Shown here in pieces: positions 9,296 to 18,345 of a stretch of DNA of 64,000 bases. This DNA comes from Bordetella petrii (GTDB taxonomy: Bacteria; Pseudomonadota; Gammaproteobacteria; Burkholderiales; Burkholderiaceae_B). A program made the position numbers and the translations under genes. Positions within the stretch are counted from its first letter, which is position 1; the number at the start of each line of letters is the position of its first letter. The stretch is taken from NCBI GenBank assembly GCA_017745595.1, contig WMBV01000018.1, positions 60,507 through 124,506 of the forward strand, written 5' to 3'. The notes below the pieces were generated by a model. That model searched no databases, was not told where the DNA came from, and saw only the letters and a list, made by a program, of their open reading frames with translations.

Positions 9296-9919
9296 ATGGC
9301 GATCCATTTCTCTATTCATCCCGACAATCCCCAGCCCCGCCTGCTGAAGCAGGCCGCGCAGTGGCTCAACGACGGCGGGCTGGTGGCGGTGCCCACCGAT
9401 TCCAGCTACGCGGTGGTGGCCCACCTGGACGACAAGGCGGCCGCCGATGCGTTGCGGCGCCTGCGCGGGCTAGACGACCGCCACCACCTGACGCTGCTGT
9501 GCCGCGACCTGGCCGAAATCGGCCACTTCGCGCGCGTCGACAATCGCCAGTACCGGCTGCTGAAGGCCGCCACGCCGGGGCCCTGGACTTTCATCCTCGA
9601 GGCCACGCGCGAAGTGCCGCGCCGGGTTTCGCATCCGTCGCGCAAAACCATCGGCATCCGCGTCCCCCAGCACGCCGTCACCCTGGCGCTGCTCGAACAG
9701 GTGGGGGCGCCGCTGCTGTCGACCACGCTCATTCCCAAAGGCGAAGAAGACGCCCTGAACGACGCCGAAGACATCAGCCAGCGCTATGCGCACGAGCTGG
9801 CGGCCGTCATCGACGCCGGCGCCTGCCCGCAGGCTCCCACCACGGTCATCGATCTTACCGGCGGCGAACCCGCCGTGCTGCGCCTGGGCCGCGGCGACCC
9901 GGCTACGCTGGGGCTCTGA
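9296..9919 (+). CDS. yciO: YciO/YrdC/Sua5-family protein
   Basis: This 207-residue single YrdC domain runs from the N-terminus: LKQAAQWLNDGGLVAVPTDS, then RRLRGLDDRHHLTLLCRDLAE, then GPWTFILEATREVPRRVS and KTIGIRVPQH. Proteins of this family bind ATP and double-stranded RNA or tRNA; the essential TsaC/Sua5 branch makes threonylcarbamoyl-AMP. The absence of the canonical K-R-x-(DE)-K motif start and the sequence style place it nearer YciO than TsaC, so threonylcarbamoylation is not certain. Confidence 0.88.
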   Translation: MAIHFSIHPDNPQPRLLKQAAQWLNDGGLVAVPTDSSYAVVAHLDDKAAADALRRLRGLDDRHHLTLLCRDLAEIGHFARVDNRQYRLLKAATPGPWTFILEATREVPRRVSHPSRKTIGIRVPQHAVTLALLEQVGAPLLSTTLIPKGEEDALNDAEDISQRYAHELAAVIDAGACPQAPTTVIDLTGGEPAVLRLGRGDPATLGL

Positions 9920-9946
9920 GGCCCGCGGGCAGGCCACGCAGATGAG

Positions 9947-10032
9947 CCAGGTGTCTGACTCCCGCAAGGTGTCAGACACCGAAGGGACTGCTCACATCGG
10001 TGTCAGGCACCCTGCGGGAGCCTGACACCTGG
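9947..10032. repeat. Long imperfect palindrome, GGTGTC-type repeat
   Basis: Two 36-base arms (9947-9982 and 9997-10032) are reverse complements with only a handful of mismatches, separated by a 14-base spacer. Each arm contains two copies of the GTGTC-N-G-(A/G)-C core. It sits between yciO and the site-2 protease gene and could act as a bidirectional attenuator, or be a REP/MITE-like repeat. Related fragments occur near 6450 and 13035. Confidence 0.85.
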
Positions 10033-10078
10033 TCGGGCCCCACACCTTGCCAGGCCGCACGGGTACAATTCGGCAGCT

Positions 10079-10726
10079 ATGTCCGATTTAATCCAGACCA
10101 TCGCGATCTACGCGATTCCCGTCATCTTCGCCATCACGCTGCACGAGGCGGCGCACGGCTATGTGGCGCGCATGCTGGGCGATCCCACGGCCGAACAGGC
10201 CGGGCGCATCACCTTGAACCCCATGCGCCACATCGATCCGGTCGGCACGCTGCTGGTGCCGGTGGGCATTCTGCTGATGTCCAAGCTGATGGGCGGGCCG
10301 GCCATGCTGTTCGGCTGGGCCAAGCCCGTGCCGGTCGATTTCGGCCGCTTGCGTCGCCCCAAGAAAGACATGCTGTGGGTGGCCTTGGCCGGCCCGGCGG
10401 CCAACCTGCTGATGGCCATTTTGTGGGTCATTTCGATGCGGCTGTACCTGGCCGGCGGGCTGCAAGAAGGCTATTGGTACCAAATGGCCATGGCCGGCAT
10501 CAATATCAACCTGGTGCTGATGGCCCTGAACCTGCTGCCCATTCCGCCCCTGGATGGCGGGCGCATCGTGTTCAGCCTGCTGCCCCATCGCCTGGCCTGG
10601 CAATATTCGCGCATCGAACCCTATGGGTTGGTCATCGTTTTGCTGCTATTGGTTACCGATGTGCTGTGGCTGTTGATGCAGCCCGTGCTGCAATTAGGGA
10701 CAGCCATCGTTACGTGGTTCTTGTAA
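10079..10726 (+). CDS. Site-2 protease family membrane metallopeptidase (M50)
   Basis: This 215-residue protein has about five to six membrane segments. The zinc site is HEAAH at residues 22-26 ([17 protein letters not shown]), and the second active-site motif is [15 protein letters not shown] near residue 160. It has no PDZ domain, so it belongs to the short SpoIVFB-like group rather than RseP. It likely cleaves proteins within the inner membrane. The substrate is unknown. It precedes dapA by 85 bp and may share its transcript. Confidence 0.92.
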   Translation: MSDLIQTIAIYAIPVIFAITLHEAAHGYVARMLGDPTAEQAGRITLNPMRHIDPVGTLLVPVGILLMSKLMGGPAMLFGWAKPVPVDFGRLRRPKKDMLWVALAGPAANLLMAILWVISMRLYLAGGLQEGYWYQMAMAGININLVLMALNLLPIPPLDGGRIVFSLLPHRLAWQYSRIEPYGLVIVLLLLVTDVLWLLMQPVLQLGTAIVTWFL

Positions 10727-10811
10727 GGTCCAATATCCGTTAAACTCGGCGATTCGACTGACTCAGTTCATCGCCCGGGGCGCGGTCGTTCCGGGCCGGA
10801 GCCCTTTTTTC

Positions 10812-11711
10812 ATGGCATCCCCCGCCGAAACCACTACTTTCCAGGGCAGCATGGTGGCGCTCGTCACCCCCATGCAGCCCGACGGCAGCCTCGATTACGC
10901 TGCCTACCGTTCTTTGATCGACTGGCATGTGGCCGAAGGCACCGACGCCCTGGTGGTGGTCGGCACCACCGGCGAATCGCCCACGGTGTCCATGGACGAA
11001 CATGCCGAGCTCATCCGCGTGGCGGTCGAGCACGCGGCCGGCCGCATCCCGGTGATCGCCGGGGTGGGCGCCAACTCCACCGACGAGGCCATCCACCTGT
11101 CGCGCCACGCCAAGGCAGTCGGCGCGCAGGCCGGGCTGTCGGTGGTTCCGTACTACAACAAGCCTTCCCAGGAAGGCCTGTACTGGCATTTCCGGGCCAT
11201 CGCCGAAGCGGTCGACCTGCCCACCGTGCTGTACAACGTGCCCGGCCGCACCGTGGCCGACATGTCCAACGAAACGGTGCTGCGGCTGGCCCAGGTGCCC
11301 GGCATCATCGGCATCAAAGAGGCCACCGGCGATATCGGCCGCGGGGCGCTGCTGATGCGCGAAGCTCCCGCCGGCTTCCAGGTGTTCAGCGGCGACGACC
11401 CCACCGCCACCGCGCTCATCCTGCTGGGCGCGCGCGGCAATATTTCTGTTACGGCCAATGTGGCGCCACGGCTCATGCACGAGCTCTGTGCCGCCGCGTT
11501 GGCGGGCGACGTACCCAAGGCGCGCGAACTTAACGCGCGGCTGGCACGTCTAAACAAGGCCTTGTTCATCGAGGCCAACCCCATTCCTGTCAAATGGGCG
11601 CTGGCCCAGATGGGCCGTACCGCGCTGGGCTACCGGCTGCCTTTGGTGGAACTGGGTTCGCAGTACCACGATACGGTACGCCAGGCGCTCCGGGAAACGG
11701 GTCTGCTCTAA
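10812..11711 (+). CDS. dapA: 4-hydroxy-tetrahydrodipicolinate synthase
   Basis: This 299-residue TIM-barrel lyase condenses pyruvate with aspartate semialdehyde, the first committed step of lysine and diaminopimelate synthesis. The substrate loop GTTGESP (51-57), Tyr141 and Arg146 (LYNVPGRT), and the Schiff-base Lys169 ([10 protein letters not shown]) are all present. It is followed after 14 bp by bamC, the arrangement also known in Escherichia coli. Confidence 0.97.
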   Translation: MASPAETTTFQGSMVALVTPMQPDGSLDYAAYRSLIDWHVAEGTDALVVVGTTGESPTVSMDEHAELIRVAVEHAAGRIPVIAGVGANSTDEAIHLSRHAKAVGAQAGLSVVPYYNKPSQEGLYWHFRAIAEAVDLPTVLYNVPGRTVADMSNETVLRLAQVPGIIGIKEATGDIGRGALLMREAPAGFQVFSGDDPTATALILLGARGNISVTANVAPRLMHELCAAALAGDVPKARELNARLARLNKALFIEANPIPVKWALAQMGRTALGYRLPLVELGSQYHDTVRQALRETGLL

Positions 11712-11725
11712 AAGTGAGGATGCGT

Positions 11726-12847
11726 ATGAACCAACGTCGTGCCGCTGCGTCGGCATTGATGGCCCTGGCATTGCTGGCGGGTTGCAGCGATGTCAACGAA
11801 TTGCTGGGCAACGAAGAATCTGTCGATTACAAAAGCACGCGGCGCGGCGAACCCCTCAGCATTCCGCCCGACCTGACCCAGGCTTCCAGCGACCCGCGCT
11901 ACCGCGCGCCCGCTTCGGGCAGCACCACGTATTCGCAATACCAGCAGCAGGGCCAGCAGCAAGTCGCGTCGGCCTCGCAACACAGCAACGTGTTGCCGCA
12001 GCGTGCCGACATGTACGTCGAGCGCGACGGCGATCTGCGCTGGCTGGTGGTCGAGCGTCCGCCCGAAGAAGTCTTCCCCAAGGTGGTCGACTTCTGGACC
12101 GAAACCGGCTTTACCGTCAGCACCAACAGCCCCAAGGCGGGGCTGGTGGAAACCGACTGGGCCGAAAACCGCGCCAAGATCCCCGAAAGCTGGTTGCGGC
12201 AGGCCCTGGGGGCGGTGCTGGATACGGCCTGGGATAGCGGCGAACGCGAAAAATTCCGCACCCGCGTCGAACGCGTCAATGGCCACACCGAGGTCTATAT
12301 CTCGCACCAGCAAATGATCGAAAAGCGCATCGGTCCCGACGACGCCCAGGTGGCGTGGGAACACGGCACCGAAGATCCCGGCCTGAATGCCGCCATGCTG
12401 GCGCGCCTGATGGTCTATATGGGCACCGACGTCGACAACGCCCGCAAGCTGGTGGCGCAGGCCGAGGCCGCTCCCCAGACTCCCAAGGTGCAAGACGTGC
12501 GCGCCAACGGCGCGATGCTGGTCGTGGACGAATCGTTCGACCGGGCCTGGCGCCGCGTCGGCGTGGCGCTCGATTCGGGCGGCTTCGCCGTCGATGACCG
12601 GGACCGTTCCGCGGGCGAATACTTCGTGCGCTACGTCGATACCGATACCGGCGCCAAGCAAGACCAGCCGGGCTTCTTCAGCCGCCTGTTCTCGGGCGAC
12701 AAAAAGTCCGAGGCCGCGCAATACCGTATCCATCTGGCCCAAGACGGTGCCCAGACCCAGGTCACGGTGCTCGACGGCTCGGGCCAGCGCGACAACAGCG
12801 CCACGGCGCAGCGGCTGCTCAGCGTCCTGAAAGACAAAATGACCTGA
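11726..12847 (+). CDS. bamC: Outer-membrane assembly lipoprotein BamC
   Basis: This 373-residue protein starts at MNQRRAAASALMALALLAGC, with lipobox LLAGC and Cys20 as lipidation site. The ATG at 11726 has GTGAGG six bases upstream; the earlier in-frame ATG at 11720 is too close to it. The conserved unstructured region (SVDYKSTRRGEPLSIPPDLT), which in known BamC binds BamD, is followed by two helix-grip domains (YVERDGDLRWLVVERPPEEV and ANGAMLVVDESFDRAWRRVG). It is an accessory part of the BAM complex that inserts beta-barrel proteins. The dapA-bamC order supports the call. Confidence 0.94.
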   Translation: MNQRRAAASALMALALLAGCSDVNELLGNEESVDYKSTRRGEPLSIPPDLTQASSDPRYRAPASGSTTYSQYQQQGQQQVASASQHSNVLPQRADMYVERDGDLRWLVVERPPEEVFPKVVDFWTETGFTVSTNSPKAGLVETDWAENRAKIPESWLRQALGAVLDTAWDSGEREKFRTRVERVNGHTEVYISHQQMIEKRIGPDDAQVAWEHGTEDPGLNAAMLARLMVYMGTDVDNARKLVAQAEAAPQTPKVQDVRANGAMLVVDESFDRAWRRVGVALDSGGFAVDDRDRSAGEYFVRYVDTDTGAKQDQPGFFSRLFSGDKKSEAAQYRIHLAQDGAQTQVTVLDGSGQRDNSATAQRLLSVLKDKMT

Positions 12848-12849
12848 TC

Positions 12850-12930
12850 CGCCCCAGGGGGTTCGCCCCCTCGCAAAAGGCCCCCACGCTGCGCCTTCGG
12901 CTTGCTGCCCCCCGAGGGGGTTTTTTGCCT
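12850..12930 (+). terminator. Compound hairpin/terminator after bamC
   Basis: A first GGGGG-TTC-CCCCC hairpin (12856-12871) is followed by a second, larger fold in which CCCCC at 12883-12887 pairs with GAGGGGG near 12916-12921, ending in TTTTTT. This C-run plus GCTGCGCCTTCGGCTTGC arrangement is a recurrent intergenic unit in this group of bacteria. It marks the end of the dapA-bamC unit and roughly the end of recognisable core chromosome. Confidence 0.7.
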
Positions 12931-12962
12931 TGGGGCGGCCCGGCGGCAAAAAATGGCCAGTG

Positions 12963-12978
12963 TCAAGAAATTTCTTGA
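12963..12978. repeat. Perfect 16-bp palindrome TCAAGAAATTTCTTGA
   Basis: An exactly self-complementary 16-base sequence in GC-rich surroundings, just after the bamC terminator. It could be a regulator operator or part of an attachment site at the chromosome-ICE transition. The rest of the 310-base gap up to 13157 holds only the inverted repeat CAGCCGACAG (13035-13044) / CTGTCGGCTG (13080-13089). Confidence 0.6.
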
Positions 12979-13157
12979 TGCAGCCAATCAGGCGGGACGC
13001 CTTATGTGGCAACACTTTACGGCATTCCACCTGACAGCCGACAGACTGGCCGCCAAGGGGCTAGGAGCCACATGGGTGCCTGTCGGCTGACGGATCAAGG
13101 CGCAGCCGGACGCACTCAGGCGGGCATTTCCGGCAGTGCACCGGGTCTCCCGCATCC

Positions 13158-13901
13158 CTACGCCTGCCGCCGAGACCGCGATGGCGACTTGGCCTTGGGC
13201 GCAGCGTTTGCCTCGTAGATTCGGCGTGCCAGCAAGCTGGCGAAGATCAAGTACTGCGCAGCCTTCTCGGCGTCCAGGTCGTGATTCAGAGAATGGGCCT
13301 TCGGGTTGCGGATACCGAGGTACGAGCCCGCCAGAATCTGCATGAAACCCTTCTGGTCATTGCGCCCTGAGTCCGAGCCAAGTTCGCTCAAGATCAGATG
13401 GGGGTTCTCCAGGCTGAGAACCTGGGTGACCAAGGCGGAACCGTCGAGGTCCAGCCCGGTGCGCTCGCGCATCAGGTCGAAGATCGCCACGATGGCATTC
13501 AGCACCGCATCCCGGTAGTGCCCGTCCAGATAGTGCTGGAAGGCATGCGCGTAGATCACCGGATGCAACAGGTCCTCGAACCCGATCCTGGGCTGAGCAT
13601 CTGCACCCTGGCGTGCATGCGCTTCTGCCCGCGCTTCCACATGCGGCAGATCACGCTCAAGAATGTCGTCGTAGTCGTTCGCCTCGCCAAAACCGATGTG
13701 CCTTCCAAGGTTTCCCATGTCCTCCTGTGGAAATCCCGCATCGGTCCAGAGCTTGCGCAGGGCCTGGTAGTCGGTCTTCAGGTAGCCGTTGATCAACTTG
13801 GCGCCCGCCGCGTCGTCGTTCTCAAGGCGACCCTGGGCATCTATCGCCTTCTGGCGTATGGCTCGGAACAACGCATTCACCTCCAAATACCACTCCAGCA
13901 T
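13158..13901 (-). CDS. TIGR02391-type protein (Ymh-like, HEPN-like motif)
   Basis: This 247-residue protein has a C-terminal domain with the TIGR02391 pattern: FEDLLHPVIYAHAFQHYLDG, AVLNAIVAIFDLMRER, then SYLGIRNPKAHSLNHD. The RNPKAH stretch is an R-x4-H arrangement as in HEPN ribonucleases. Known members are uncharacterised and often found in defence or mobile regions. It is the first gene at the chromosome-to-ICE transition, alone on its strand, with no MNT-type partner nearby. A basic tail (KAKSPSRSRRQA) ends it. Confidence 0.8.
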   Translation of the reverse strand: MLEWYLEVNALFRAIRQKAIDAQGRLENDDAAGAKLINGYLKTDYQALRKLWTDAGFPQEDMGNLGRHIGFGEANDYDDILERDLPHVEARAEAHARQGADAQPRIGFEDLLHPVIYAHAFQHYLDGHYRDAVLNAIVAIFDLMRERTGLDLDGSALVTQVLSLENPHLILSELGSDSGRNDQKGFMQILAGSYLGIRNPKAHSLNHDLDAEKAAQYLIFASLLARRIYEANAAPKAKSPSRSRRQA

Positions 13902-14214
13902 GTCCGATCCCTCAATGAATTGGTGATGGGAACGAGGATCGCATGGCGCACTGCGCTGCTGTAGCGCAACGGTGCGATCAACCGTCGAACCTCATGCGCA
14001 AATATTTTCAGGCAAAGCGACTTTCCGCTTCTGCACGCTGCCATCTGCCCCGATTCGATGCAGGCCGATGTGGCAAGCATCCATGCCATTTGAGCCAGTA
14101 CGGCTGAAATTTGTGCCTTTGACCGCCTCCTGATCCTGCAACGACGCTCACGTCTGCGGCACATCGCTGTGCCCGCGACATACCGCGATGTGCGGCGGTC
14201 TTCAGGAGGTCGGG
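13902..14214. other. Intergenic region upstream of traG with inverted repeat and nic-like sequence
   Basis: About 310 bases. An inverted repeat CACATCGC / GCGATGTG (14160-14192) lies just before traG. ATCCTGC at 14133-14139 matches seven of eight bases of the IncP-type nick consensus YATCCTGY. These could be the traG operator region or a transfer origin; neither can be proved here. AGGAGGT at 14203-14209 is the traG ribosome binding site. Confidence 0.45.
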
Positions 14215-16218
14215 ATGCAAGGGACCAGCGTGTTGATCGGCCAGGTGCTGACGGTGTTTGCCATCGTCATCGCCGGCGTGTGGGGCGCCACGCAGTGGAC
14301 CGCCGCCGCGCTGGGCCATCAACTGCGCCTGGGCGCTCCCTGGTTCGACTTCTTCGGCACCCCGGTCTACCACCCTTGGCGCCTGTTCGAGTGGTGGTTC
14401 TTCTTCGATGCCTACGCGCCCGAGATTTTCATCACCGGCGGCACCATCGCCGCGTCCAGCGGCATGGTGGCCGTCGTGGTCGCCATCGCCATGTCGGTTT
14501 GGCGCTCGCGCCAGGCCCGCCGGGTCACCACGTACGGCTCCGCCCGCTGGGCCGACGCCCCTGAAATCCGCAAGGCCGGACTGACCGGCCCGGCCGGCGT
14601 ATTCCTGGGCCTGCACGCGGGCCAGTACCTGCGCCACGAAGGCCCGGAACACGGCCTGGCCTTCGCCCCCACCCGCTCGGGCAAGGGCGTGGGCCTGGTG
14701 GTGCCCACGCTGCTGTCCTGGCCGGCCTCGGCCGTGATCCACGACATCAAGGGCGAGAACTGGCATCTGACGGCTGGCTGGCGCTCACGTTTCAGCCACT
14801 GCCTACTGTTCAACCCGACCGATGCGCAGTCGGCGGCGTACAACCCGCTGCTCGAAGTGCGACGCGGCGACCACGAAGTGCGCGACGTGCAGAACATCGC
14901 CGACATCCTGGTGGACCCGGAAGGCGCACTTGAGAAGCGCAACCACTGGGAGAAGACCAGCCATGCACTGCTGGTGGGTGCCATCCTGCACGTGCTCTAC
15001 GCCGGCCGCGACAAGACCCTCCGAGGCGTCGCCAACTTCCTGTCCGATCCGGCGTGCCCCTTCGAGGTGACGCTGCACAGGATGATGACGACGAAGCATC
15101 TGGGTCGGGCTCAGGGCAACTGTCCCCATCCGGTCGTCGCTTCGGCTGCCCGGGAAGTGCTCAACAAGAGCGAGAACGAGCGCTCGGGGGTGCTTTCAAC
15201 CGCGATGAGCTTCCTGGGCCTGTACCGCGACCCCACGGTGGCCGAAGTCACCTCGCGCTGCGACTGGCGCATCGCCGACCTGATTTCGGCCGAGCACCCG
15301 GTATCGCTGTACCTGGTGGTGCCGCCGTCCGACATCAGCCGCACGAAGCCGCTCATCCGCCTGATCCTGAACCAGGTCGGCCGGCGGCTGACCGAATCGC
15401 TCGACGGCAGCGACGGCATCCAGCGCCGGCACAAGCTGCTGCTGATGCTCGACGAGTTCCCGGCGCTGGGCCGGCTGGACTTCTTCGAATCGGCCTTGGC
15501 CTTCATGGCCGGCTACGGCCTGCGGGCCTTCCTGATCGCGCAGTCCCTGAACCAGATCGACAAGGCCTATGGCCCGAACCATTCGATTCTGGACAACTGC
15601 CATGTGCGCATCACCTTCGCCACCAACGATGAGCGCACGGCCAAGCGCATCTCCGAGACGCTGGGCACCGCCACCGAGCTGCGCGCGCAGCGCAACTACG
15701 CCGGCCACCGGCTCGCGCCCTGGCTCGGGCACCTCATGGTCTCGCGCCAGGAGACGGCGCGGCCGCTGCTCACACCCGGCGAGGTGATGCAACTGCCGCC
15801 CGACGAAGCGGTGGTGATGGTCTCGGGCCATGCGCCGATCCGGGCCAAAAAGATCCGCTACTACACCGATGCGAACTTCAAGGCACGCGTGCTGCAGCCG
15901 CCGGTTCTGCGCACGGGACGCTATGCGGATGCGCCACCGCAGCGCGGCGACGACTGGAGCGCCTTGCCGTCACCGGCCGTTGCAGCACTCCCCACTACCG
16001 ACACGCACGACAGCAGCGCCGACGACGGCGGCCCACGCCAACAGCCCGAGCTGAGCGAGGTGGCGTACACGCCGCAGCCCGAACGCGTCAGCGACGACCT
16101 GGCGCTGCTCGATGACGACGACGACCTCCCGTTGGCATTGCCCTCCCAGCTCGATCCGCGCCTGCAGCGTGCGGCACGGCTGGCCGCCCTCGATCCTGAT
16201 GACGGAATCGCCCTATGA
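14215..16218 (+). CDS. traG: Type IV secretion coupling protein TraG/VirD4
   Basis: This 667-residue inner-membrane ATPase links the relaxosome to the mating channel. Two N-terminal membrane segments (VLTVFAIVIAGVWGA and GMVAVVVAIAMSV) flank a periplasmic loop. Walker A is APTRSGKGVGL (151-161) and Walker B is LLLMLDEFPALG, followed by FLIAQSLNQIDKAYG. I chose the ATG at 14215 because AGGAGGT lies six bases upstream; the earlier ATG at 14188 has none. The acidic C-terminal tail (LLDDDDDLPLAL) is typical for substrate docking. Its stop overlaps the next start by four bases. Confidence 0.96.
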   Translation: MQGTSVLIGQVLTVFAIVIAGVWGATQWTAAALGHQLRLGAPWFDFFGTPVYHPWRLFEWWFFFDAYAPEIFITGGTIAASSGMVAVVVAIAMSVWRSRQARRVTTYGSARWADAPEIRKAGLTGPAGVFLGLHAGQYLRHEGPEHGLAFAPTRSGKGVGLVVPTLLSWPASAVIHDIKGENWHLTAGWRSRFSHCLLFNPTDAQSAAYNPLLEVRRGDHEVRDVQNIADILVDPEGALEKRNHWEKTSHALLVGAILHVLYAGRDKTLRGVANFLSDPACPFEVTLHRMMTTKHLGRAQGNCPHPVVASAAREVLNKSENERSGVLSTAMSFLGLYRDPTVAEVTSRCDWRIADLISAEHPVSLYLVVPPSDISRTKPLIRLILNQVGRRLTESLDGSDGIQRRHKLLLMLDEFPALGRLDFFESALAFMAGYGLRAFLIAQSLNQIDKAYGPNHSILDNCHVRITFATNDERTAKRISETLGTATELRAQRNYAGHRLAPWLGHLMVSRQETARPLLTPGEVMQLPPDEAVVMVSGHAPIRAKKIRYYTDANFKARVLQPPVLRTGRYADAPPQRGDDWSALPSPAVAALPTTDTHDSSADDGGPRQQPELSEVAYTPQPERVSDDLALLDDDDDLPLALPSQLDPRLQRAARLAALDPDDGIAL

Positions 16219-16697
16219 GCCTGCAACGCCCCGCGCATCGCCTCAACGTCTTCATCGCACCGGAGCACGCCCGCCAGCTCGATGCCGTCGCTGCCTCGAA
16301 GGGCGCATCGAAGTCCTCCATCGTCGCGGCGGCGCTGGCCTCGTGGCTTTCGCCTGACGCCGCCGACCAGCGCGAGGCGGCCACGGCCAAGCGCCTGGAC
16401 CGGCTGGCGCGCCAGTTCGAGCGCCTGGAGCGCGACCAGAACATCCTGATCGAGACGCTGGCGCTGTACGTGCGCTACTACCTCACCGTGAGTACCCCGG
16501 TGCCGGAAGCCCACCAGGAAGCGGCGAAGGCGCAAGGCAAGGCCCGCTTCGAGCAGTTCACAGAACAACTGGGCCGCCACCTGCTGCGCGGGCGCAGCCT
16601 GGTGCGGGACGTGATCGAAGACCTCCATCCCGATGCGCACCATCCGGCAGCCAACGGGGTCAACACCGACACCGCTCATGAGGAGAACGCCTCATGA
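16215..16697 (+). CDS. CopG-family ribbon-helix-helix protein of the transfer operon
   Basis: This 160-residue protein begins with a ribbon-helix-helix-like segment (RLNVFIAPEHARQLDAVAAS, then GASKSSIVAAALASWL), followed by a coiled-coil region (KRLDRLARQFERLERDQNIL) and a charged tail. In Tn4371-like elements this gene always sits between traG and trbB. It probably binds DNA and regulates the operon or assists the relaxosome; this is inference from position. ATGA overlaps exist on both sides. Confidence 0.85.
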   Translation: MSLQRPAHRLNVFIAPEHARQLDAVAASKGASKSSIVAAALASWLSPDAADQREAATAKRLDRLARQFERLERDQNILIETLALYVRYYLTVSTPVPEAHQEAAKAQGKARFEQFTEQLGRHLLRGRSLVRDVIEDLHPDAHHPAANGVNTDTAHEENAS

Positions 16698-17707
16698 GCG
16701 CGCCGCAACGCAAGCCGCAGTCTTCGGCAGCCGCGGCCATGCTGCGCCGCATCCAGATGCTGCGCACCGCGATGGGGCCGGTGATCGCCACCGCGCTCGA
16801 TGACCCGGACGTGGTGGAGGTGATGCTCAACCCCGACGGGTCGCTCTGGATCGACCGCCTGTCCGGCGGCCGCATGTCGATGGATGTCGCGATGTCGGTC
16901 GCCGATGGCGAACGCATCATCCGGCTCGTGGCCGCGCACGTTGGCGCCGAAGTCCACAAGGACAAGCCGCTGCTGACCGCGGAGCTGCCCGAGACCGGCG
17001 AGCGCTTCGAGGCGGTGCTGCCGCCGGCTTCGACCGGTGGCCCCACCTTTGCGCTGCGCAAGCGCGCCATCGGCGTCATCGGGCTGGATCGCTACGTCCA
17101 GGACGCCATCCTGACCGAAGCGCAGGCGACGTTCCTGCGCCAAGCCATCCGCGAGCGCCGGAACATCCTCATTGCCGGCGGCACCAGCACCGGCAAGACG
17201 ACGCTCGCCAATGCGCTGCTGGCCGAGATCGCACTGACCGGAGACCGTGTGCTGGTGCTCGAAGACACGGTGGAGCTGCAATGCGCGGCCCACGACCACG
17301 TCTCGCTGCGCACCTTGCCGGGCCTGGTCACGCTGCGCGATCTGGTGCGCACCACGATGCGTTTCCGACCGGACCGCATCGTGGTCGGTGAACTGCGCGG
17401 CGGCGAAGCCCTGGACATGGTCAAGGCCTGGGGCACGGGACACCCCGGTGGCATCACCACCATCCATGCCGACTCGCCGCAGATCGCGCTGCTGCGCATC
17501 GAACAACTGATCCTCGAAGTGGCCCGCACCCCACCAAGGGCACTCATCGCCGAGGCCGTGAACGTCGTGGTGTTCATCGCCGGGCGCGGTCGCAAGCGCC
17601 GCGTCGAAGCCATCGCGCGCGTCGTCGGCTTCGACGCCAACGGCTATCTCCTGCGCGACGCGCTGGAAGCCGATTTCCCCTCCATCGATCCCGTCCCTGA
17701 GTCCTGA
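16694..17707 (+). CDS. trbB: Mating-channel ATPase TrbB (VirB11-like)
   Basis: This 337-residue hexameric secretion ATPase carries Walker A GGTSTGKTT (162-170), the Asp box region (VLVLEDTVELQC), Walker B-like DRIVVGELRGGEALDMVKAW, and the His box GHPGGITTIHADS. The N-terminal domain (VVEVMLNPDGSLWIDRL) is typical. It powers pilus assembly and substrate transfer at the inner membrane. It overlaps the CopG gene by four bases. Confidence 0.96.
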   Translation: MSAPQRKPQSSAAAAMLRRIQMLRTAMGPVIATALDDPDVVEVMLNPDGSLWIDRLSGGRMSMDVAMSVADGERIIRLVAAHVGAEVHKDKPLLTAELPETGERFEAVLPPASTGGPTFALRKRAIGVIGLDRYVQDAILTEAQATFLRQAIRERRNILIAGGTSTGKTTLANALLAEIALTGDRVLVLEDTVELQCAAHDHVSLRTLPGLVTLRDLVRTTMRFRPDRIVVGELRGGEALDMVKAWGTGHPGGITTIHADSPQIALLRIEQLILEVARTPPRALIAEAVNVVVFIAGRGRKRRVEAIARVVGFDANGYLLRDALEADFPSIDPVPES

Positions 17708-17727
17708 ACCCCAACCGGAGAACCGCA

Positions 17728-18072
17728 ATGAACGCAAACCCACTTTTCCTGCACCCTCAACATCGCCTGGCGCTGCAAGTCGCTGCGCTGATGGCCCTGA
17801 TGCTGGTCCTCGCGACGGCTGCCCAAGCGGCCGGCTCCAGCATGCCGTGGGAAGGCCCGCTGCAATCCATCCTCGATTCGATCCAGGGACCGGTCGCGCG
17901 CATCGTCGCGGTGATCATCATCATCGCCACCGGCTTGGCCCTGGCCTTCGGTGACACCAGCGGGGGTTTCCGCAAACTGATTCAGATCGTCTTCGGCCTG
18001 TCGATCGCGTTCGCCGCGTCCTCGTTCTTCCTGTCGTTCTTCTCGTTCTCCGGCGGCGCGGTGATCGCATGA
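17728..18072 (+). CDS. trbC: Conjugative pilin TrbC (VirB2-like)
   Basis: This 114-residue pilin precursor has a long leader (NPLFLHPQHRLALQVAALMA) with likely cleavage after AQA near residue 33, then two hydrophobic helices (RIVAVIIIIATGLALAF and IQIVFGLSIAFAASSFFLSF) joined by a short polar loop, as in VirB2. In RP4 the matured pilin is cyclised by TraF; a TraF homologue is encoded at 46250 here, so the same processing is plausible. Confidence 0.92.
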   Translation: MNANPLFLHPQHRLALQVAALMALMLVLATAAQAAGSSMPWEGPLQSILDSIQGPVARIVAVIIIIATGLALAFGDTSGGFRKLIQIVFGLSIAFAASSFFLSFFSFSGGAVIA

Positions 18073-18335
18073 GCACGAACGAGACGGCCGGCTTCGAAGT
18101 GCCGCTGCATCGGTCTCTGACCGAGCCGATCATGATGGGCGGCGCCCCGCGCACGGTGGCGATTGCCAACGGCACGCTCGCCGCCGCCGTGGGCCTGGGG
18201 CTGCAACTGTGGATTCCAGGTCTCGTGCTCTGGCTCATCGGCCACTCGCTGGCCGTGTGGGGCGGGCGCCTCGATCCGCAGTTCATGGCGGTCTTCGCGC
18301 GGCACATCAAGCACCGTCCGTTGCTGGACGTGTGA
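18069..18335 (+). CDS. trbD: TrbD (VirB3-like) membrane protein
   Basis: This 88-residue protein starts FEVPLHRSLTEPIMMGGAPR, the VirB3/TrbD signature, and has two adjacent membrane segments (VAIANGTLAAAVGLGLQLW and IPGLVLWLIGHSLAVWGG). It anchors TrbE at the inner membrane. ATGA overlap with trbC; trbE follows after 10 bp. Confidence 0.92.
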   Translation: MSTNETAGFEVPLHRSLTEPIMMGGAPRTVAIANGTLAAAVGLGLQLWIPGLVLWLIGHSLAVWGGRLDPQFMAVFARHIKHRPLLDV

Positions 18336-18345
18336 GGGCATCCCG

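Noticed and set aside
10803..10813. TTTTTTCAT at the dapA start, similar to the short attachment core reported for Tn4371-like elements
   Set aside because: It lies 3 kb inside intact chromosome, overlaps the dapA start codon, and no integrase or junction is beside it.
11708..13030. 440-codon minus-strand frame
   Set aside because: Antisense to bamC, which has a lipobox and conserved domains on the plus strand.
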